From JAPWJZ01 sp041287865 (GTDB taxonomy: Bacteria > Pseudomonadota > Alphaproteobacteria > Micavibrionales > UBA2020), in assembly GCA_041287865.1 (NCBI GenBank), contig JBGGMV010000087.1, positions 1 through 64,000 on the forward strand: a stretch of DNA of 64,000 bases, given 5' to 3'. Position 1 is the stretch's first letter. Each line of letters opens with the position of its first letter. The translations under genes and the position numbers were made by a program. The notes under the pieces were generated by a model that saw nothing but the letters and a program-made list of their open reading frames with translations, was not told the origin of the DNA and ran no database searches. This document shows positions 60,181 to 64,000 of the stretch, in pieces.

Positions 60181-62271
60181 ATGGCTGAAACCGGCGCGGA
60201 AACAATGGGCGGCAGGCGGGGTTCACGGATCCGCGGCGACATTGTATTCGCCATTGGTATCGTCTCGATCCTGATCGCGCTGGTCCTGCCGCTGCCCTCG
60301 TGGCTGCTCGACGTGTCGCTGGCGCTGTCGCTCACCTTCTCGGTCCTGATCCTGATGACGGTGCTGTTTATCGAGCGCCCGCTCGATCTTTCCACCTTCC
60401 CGACCATCCTGCTGGTCGCGACCATGATACGCCTTGCGCTTAACCTAGCCTCCACCCGCCTTATTCTGGCGCACGGGCACGAGGGCAAGGACGCGGCCGG
60501 ACATGTGATCGAGGCCTTCGGCGGCTTCGTCATGGGCGATAATTTCGCCATCGGCGTGATCGTCTTCTCTATTTTAACCATCGTCAACTTCGTGGTTATT
60601 ACCAAGGGCGCGGGCCGCATCGCCGAAGTCGCGGCGCGCTTCAGTTTGGACGCCATGCCCGGCAAGCAGATGGCCATCGACGCCGACCTGTCGTCGGGCC
60701 TTATCAACGAGGGCGAGGCCCGCACCCGCCGCTCGCAGCTGGAGCAGGAAAGCACCTTCTTCGGCTCCATGGACGGCGCGGCCAAATTCGTGCGCGGCGA
60801 CGCCATCGCCGGCCTGCTGATCGTCTTTATCAACGTCGTGGCCGGTATCGTGATCGGCACGGTGCAGAAAGACCTCTCGCTCGAGGAAGCCGCCAACGTC
60901 TATACGCACCTGACCATCGGCGACGGGCTTGTCACGCAGATCCCCGCGCTGATCGTCTCCATCGCCTCCGGTATGCTGGTGTCGAAGGCCGGCGTCGCGG
61001 GCTCTTCCGACAAAGCCTTCTTCTCGCAGCTCAGCAATTACCCGCAGGCGCTGATCATGAGTGCGGGGCTGATGGGCATTCTGGCCCTTATCCCCGGCAT
61101 TCCCGCCTTCCCCTTCCTGCTGATGGCGGCAATCGCGGGCTTCCTCGGCTACCAGACGCTGGATACGCGCAAGAAAACCGCCGTCGCCAAAATCGAGTCC
61201 GACAAGGCCGCCACAGCCAAGGCGCCCGTGGCGGAGGAACCGATCTCGAAAGCGCTGGCCATCGACAATATCCGCGTCGAACTTGGCTACGGCCTGCTGC
61301 CGCTGGTCAACAACCCCGAAAAGGGCCGCCTGACCGACCAGATCAAGGGCCTGCGCCGCCAGCTGGCGGAGGACATGGGCTTTATCCTTCCTTCCGTGCG
61401 CCTGCAGGATAACCTGCAGCTTCAGGCGAATTCATATGTCGTGCGCGTGAAGGAAATCGAAGCCGGCCGCGGCGATATCCGCCCCGATATGCTGCTCTGC
61501 ATGAACCCCTCGGGCGACAAGATCGAGCTGCCGGGCGAAGCGACGCGCGAGCCGACATTCGGTTTACCTGCGATGTGGATCAACGCCGAATACCGGGAAG
61601 AAGCGCAGTTCAAGGGCTATACCGTGGTCGACCCCGCCACCGTCATCACCACGCATATCACCGAGATCATCAAAGACAATATGCAGGACCTGCTGTCCTA
61701 CGCCGAGACGCAGAAACTGCTGGATGAATTGGCCAAGCCGCATCAGAAACTGGTGGCCGACATCATCCCCTCGAAAATCACTGTCACCGGCCTGCAGCGC
61801 GTGCTGCAGAACCTGGTGGCCGAGCGCGTCTCGATCCGCGACCTGCCCACCATTCTGGAGGGCGTGGCGGAAGCAACCGGCTTTACCAACAACATCACGA
61901 TGATCACCGAGCACACGCGCTCCCGCCTCGCGCGCCAGCTCTGCGACCAGCACAGCAACAAGCAGGGCTTCCTGCCGCTCATTACCCTCTCCGGCGACTG
62001 GGAACAGGCCTTTGCCGAGGCACTGGTGGGCCAGGGCGAAGACAAGCAGCTGGCCATGGCGCCCACGCGCCTGCAGCAATTCATCCAGTCCGTGCGCGCG
62101 ACGTACGAGGATATGGCGATGAAGGGCGAGAGCCCTGTGATGCTGACCAGCCCCGGCATCCGCCCCTACGTGCGCTCGATCATCGAGCGTTTCCGCCCGC
62201 AGACGATCATCATGTCGCAGAATGAAATCCATCCCCGCGCAAAAATCCGCACTCTAGCCCAGATAAACTGA
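60181..62271 (+). CDS. flhA: Flagellar export apparatus protein FlhA
   Basis: 696 residues. Eight N-terminal membrane helices with the FHIPEP-like stretch ATMIRLALNLASTRLIL and the cytoplasmic loop GRIAEVAARFSLDAMPGKQMAIDADL (read in parts), then a large cytosolic domain (IRVELGYGLLPLV; RRQLAEDMGFILPSVRLQD; ITLSGDWEQAF). It forms the ring of the type III export gate. It begins three bases after flbD and ends one base before flhF. Confidence 0.96.
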   Translation: MAETGAETMGGRRGSRIRGDIVFAIGIVSILIALVLPLPSWLLDVSLALSLTFSVLILMTVLFIERPLDLSTFPTILLVATMIRLALNLASTRLILAHGHEGKDAAGHVIEAFGGFVMGDNFAIGVIVFSILTIVNFVVITKGAGRIAEVAARFSLDAMPGKQMAIDADLSSGLINEGEARTRRSQLEQESTFFGSMDGAAKFVRGDAIAGLLIVFINVVAGIVIGTVQKDLSLEEAANVYTHLTIGDGLVTQIPALIVSIASGMLVSKAGVAGSSDKAFFSQLSNYPQALIMSAGLMGILALIPGIPAFPFLLMAAIAGFLGYQTLDTRKKTAVAKIESDKAATAKAPVAEEPISKALAIDNIRVELGYGLLPLVNNPEKGRLTDQIKGLRRQLAEDMGFILPSVRLQDNLQLQANSYVVRVKEIEAGRGDIRPDMLLCMNPSGDKIELPGEATREPTFGLPAMWINAEYREEAQFKGYTVVDPATVITTHITEIIKDNMQDLLSYAETQKLLDELAKPHQKLVADIIPSKITVTGLQRVLQNLVAERVSIRDLPTILEGVAEATGFTNNITMITEHTRSRLARQLCDQHSNKQGFLPLITLSGDWEQAFAEALVGQGEDKQLAMAPTRLQQFIQSVRATYEDMAMKGESPVMLTSPGIRPYVRSIIERFRPQTIIMSQNEIHPRAKIRTLAQIN

Positions 62272-62272
62272 C

Positions 62273-63265
62273 ATGCGCCTTAAAACCTTCCAGGCAAAGA
62301 CGATGACCGAAGCCATGCGCCAGATCAAGGAAGCGCTGGGCGACGATGCGATCATCGTGAACAGCCGCGACGCGCCCGGCGGCATGATCCGCGTCACCGC
62401 CGCCGTCGAACAGCAGAACCCCGATTTCGCCGACACGCTGGCCATGGCGGCGCGTGATGACCTCTTCAGCGAGGAAGAAGTGCTGGAAATCGTCACCGAC
62501 ACGCTGCTGAAACACCGCGTGCCTGGCACGGTGATCGAGAAAGTGGTGTCAAACGCCATTCTGGTCGCCAGCAACGACCCGAAGGAAACGCTGACCCGCG
62601 CGATCGAAAAATCCTTCATCTTCGGCGAAGCACCCGAAGACGCAGGCCTGCCGCTGATGCTGGTCGGGCCGCCCGGTGCCGGAAAAACGCTGATGACGGC
62701 CAAGCTGGCGGCGCGCGCCGTGATGAACGAAGAAACGCCCACCGTCATCACCACCGATATCGCCCGCGCGGGCGGCATCGAACAGCTTTCGGCCTTCCTC
62801 GATATTCTGGGGGTCGAACTACAGCAAGCGGAAGACGTCAAAACGCTGAAAGCCCTGCTGGCCGATGCCGAAGGCACCGTCATTATCGACACCGGCGGGC
62901 TCAACCCGTTTGATCCGCAGGAAATGAAAACGCTGGCGCGGCTGATGACAGCCGCGAAAATGGAAACCGCGCTGGTGCTGCCCGCCGGATTTGATGCCGA
63001 GGAAAGCGCGGAAATCGCCATGACCTTCGATGTGCTGGGCGTGCGCCGCCTGATCCCCACGCGCCTCGATTTCGCACGGCGCATTGGTGGCATATTAGCG
63101 GCGGCAGATAAAGGTGGTTTAAGTTTTGGCGAGGCGAGCCATACGCCGCAGGTGGCCGACGGCATTGTGATGCTGACGCCCGAAAAGCTCGCGGGCTTCC
63201 TGATGCCCTATACGCCGAAAAAATCCGCCAAACCCGTGAAAACGGAGAAGAGAGGCAAGCGATGA
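62273..63265 (+). CDS. flhF: SRP-type GTPase FlhF
   Basis: 330 residues. The N-terminal basic/B domain is short, then the NG domain with P-loop GPPGAGKT (132-139), DTGGLNPFD as G3 and a G4-like PTRLDFARRIGG. It places the flagellum at the pole together with the MinD-like ATPase encoded next. Shorter than enteric FlhF (about 430), mostly by a reduced B domain. It overlaps flhG as ATGA. Confidence 0.88.
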   Translation: MRLKTFQAKTMTEAMRQIKEALGDDAIIVNSRDAPGGMIRVTAAVEQQNPDFADTLAMAARDDLFSEEEVLEIVTDTLLKHRVPGTVIEKVVSNAILVASNDPKETLTRAIEKSFIFGEAPEDAGLPLMLVGPPGAGKTLMTAKLAARAVMNEETPTVITTDIARAGGIEQLSAFLDILGVELQQAEDVKTLKALLADAEGTVIIDTGGLNPFDPQEMKTLARLMTAAKMETALVLPAGFDAEESAEIAMTFDVLGVRRLIPTRLDFARRIGGILAAADKGGLSFGEASHTPQVADGIVMLTPEKLAGFLMPYTPKKSAKPVKTEKRGKR

Positions 63266-64000
63266 CGACAAAAACAGAAAAACCGCCGGTCAAAACCGCA
63301 AGCGGCACGTCCAAGCGCCTGATCGCCGTCGCCTCCGGCAAGGGCGGCGTGGGCAAGACATGGTTTTCGATCTCTCTTGCGCAGGCACTGTCGAAACAGG
63401 GCAAGAAAGTATTGCTGTTCGACGGCGACCTTGGCCTTGCGAACATCGACGTGCAACTGGGCCTGATGGCCAAGCACGACCTGAACGACGTGATCGAGGG
63501 CAACCTGCCTATGGACCGCGTGATCGAGCATTGCGAAGACGGCGGTTTCGACGTTGTCGCGGGCCGCTCCGGCCATGGATCGCTGGCCGCGCTGCCCCTG
63601 CCCCGCCTGTCGGAGCTGGTGGAACAGATCCGTGGCGCGCTGAAGAATTACGACGTCGCCATTATCGACCTTGGCGCGGGCATCGACCGTACCGTGCGTT
63701 TCATGGCCGCCTCCGCCGATACCGCCATCGTCGTGACGACGAACGAGCCGACCTCGCTTACCGACGCCTATGCATTCATCAAGCTCAGCCATGCGGCGGG
63801 GCATGGCGACGGCATCCGCATCGTCGTCAACCAATGCGACGACCCGAAAGAAGGCGAAGCGACCTATAATACCGTGCTCAAGGCCTGCAAGAACTTCCTG
63901 AAGCTCTCGCCGCCGCTGCTGGGCACGATTAGGCTGGATCGGAAAGTGCGGGAAGCGATCCGCGCGCAGACGCCCTTCCTCACCCGCTCGCCGACGTCGG
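63262..64000 (+). CDS. flhG: MinD-like ATPase FlhG/FleN, 3' end beyond the window
   Basis: About 246 residues are visible and the frame is open at the edge. The deviant Walker A GKGGVGKT (about 27-34) is followed by LLFDGDLGLANIDVQLGL and VAIIDLGAGIDRTVRF. It limits flagellar number and opposes FlhF. The start ATG overlaps the flhF stop. The short polar N-terminus (TTKTEKPPVKTASG) may hold the FlhF-activating segment. This closes the visible part of the fliF-flhG run. Confidence 0.9.
   Translation, partial: MTTKTEKPPVKTASGTSKRLIAVASGKGGVGKTWFSISLAQALSKQGKKVLLFDGDLGLANIDVQLGLMAKHDLNDVIEGNLPMDRVIEHCEDGGFDVVAGRSGHGSLAALPLPRLSELVEQIRGALKNYDVAIIDLGAGIDRTVRFMAASADTAIVVTTNEPTSLTDAYAFIKLSHAAGHGDGIRIVVNQCDDPKEGEATYNTVLKACKNFLKLSPPLLGTIRLDRKVREAIRAQTPFLTRSPTS

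Overview
The window is one continuous stretch of an alphaproteobacterial chromosome, GC-rich and densely coded. The lineage is read from gene content: the FliX/FlbD/FlbT/FlaF flagellar control set, a DksA lacking most zinc-finger cysteines, an NDUFS4-type complex I subunit, and 6S RNA placed between zapA and the 5-formyl-THF cyclo-ligase gene. The exact order cannot be fixed from this sequence; a Micavibrio- or Rhodospirillales-like organism would fit.

Layout. 1-2.5 kb (minus): an AT-rich secreted protein cut by the left edge, and acetoacetyl-CoA synthetase. 2.6-5.8 kb (plus): an ECF sigma factor with its NrsF/DUF1109 membrane anti-sigma factor, followed by a bufferin-type cassette (DUF2282 precursor, DUF692/MNIO enzyme, DUF2063 partner). 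5.8-10 kb: a response regulator, a 650-base gene-poor gap with a short terminated transcription unit, a TauE/SafE exporter, a DUF3307 protein and a cNMP-EAL protein. 10-22.3 kb: a surface and secretion island with a FecR/RTX-like secreted protein, a CHASE2 adenylate cyclase, a complete type I secretion trio (adaptor, ABC ATPase, TolC) and an orphan two-partner-secretion exoprotein. 22.5-26 kb: an MBOAT/SGNH acyl-transfer pair and a repeat protein. 26-31.2 kb: housekeeping genes (tRNA-Arg, NDUFS4, tRNA-Pro, ankyrin protein, DUF192, YmdB, 5-FCL, 6S RNA, zapA, cysQ).

31.2-38.9 kb (minus) is the most unusual part: four tightly coupled genes for a 1044-aa acidic von Willebrand protein, an 887-aa MoxR-like AAA+ ATPase, a 115-aa protein and a 500-aa protein built of three copies of an unrecognised module. 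A TTAA-N7-TTAA (CtrA-type) box lies just upstream. It resembles in outline CobS/CobT chelatases and MoxR-vWA ternary systems, but I recognise no described family. A CbiB/AmpE-like membrane protein and dksA follow.

40.8-64 kb is a large flagellar locus: fliX, flgI-flgJ-flgN-like, fliK-flgD, flgE, three tandem TPR-sulfotransferases, flagellin, flbT-flaF, a FlaG-like gene, then fliF-fliG-fliH-fliN-flbD-flhA-flhF-flhG, cut by the right edge. Three sigma-54 promoters (before flgI, fliK and flgE), two identical-format palindromes suited to FlbD, and a phased array of four TTAA elements suited to CtrA suggest the Caulobacter-type flagellar hierarchy. The sulfotransferases between hook and flagellin genes suggest sulfation of a flagellar or surface glycan.
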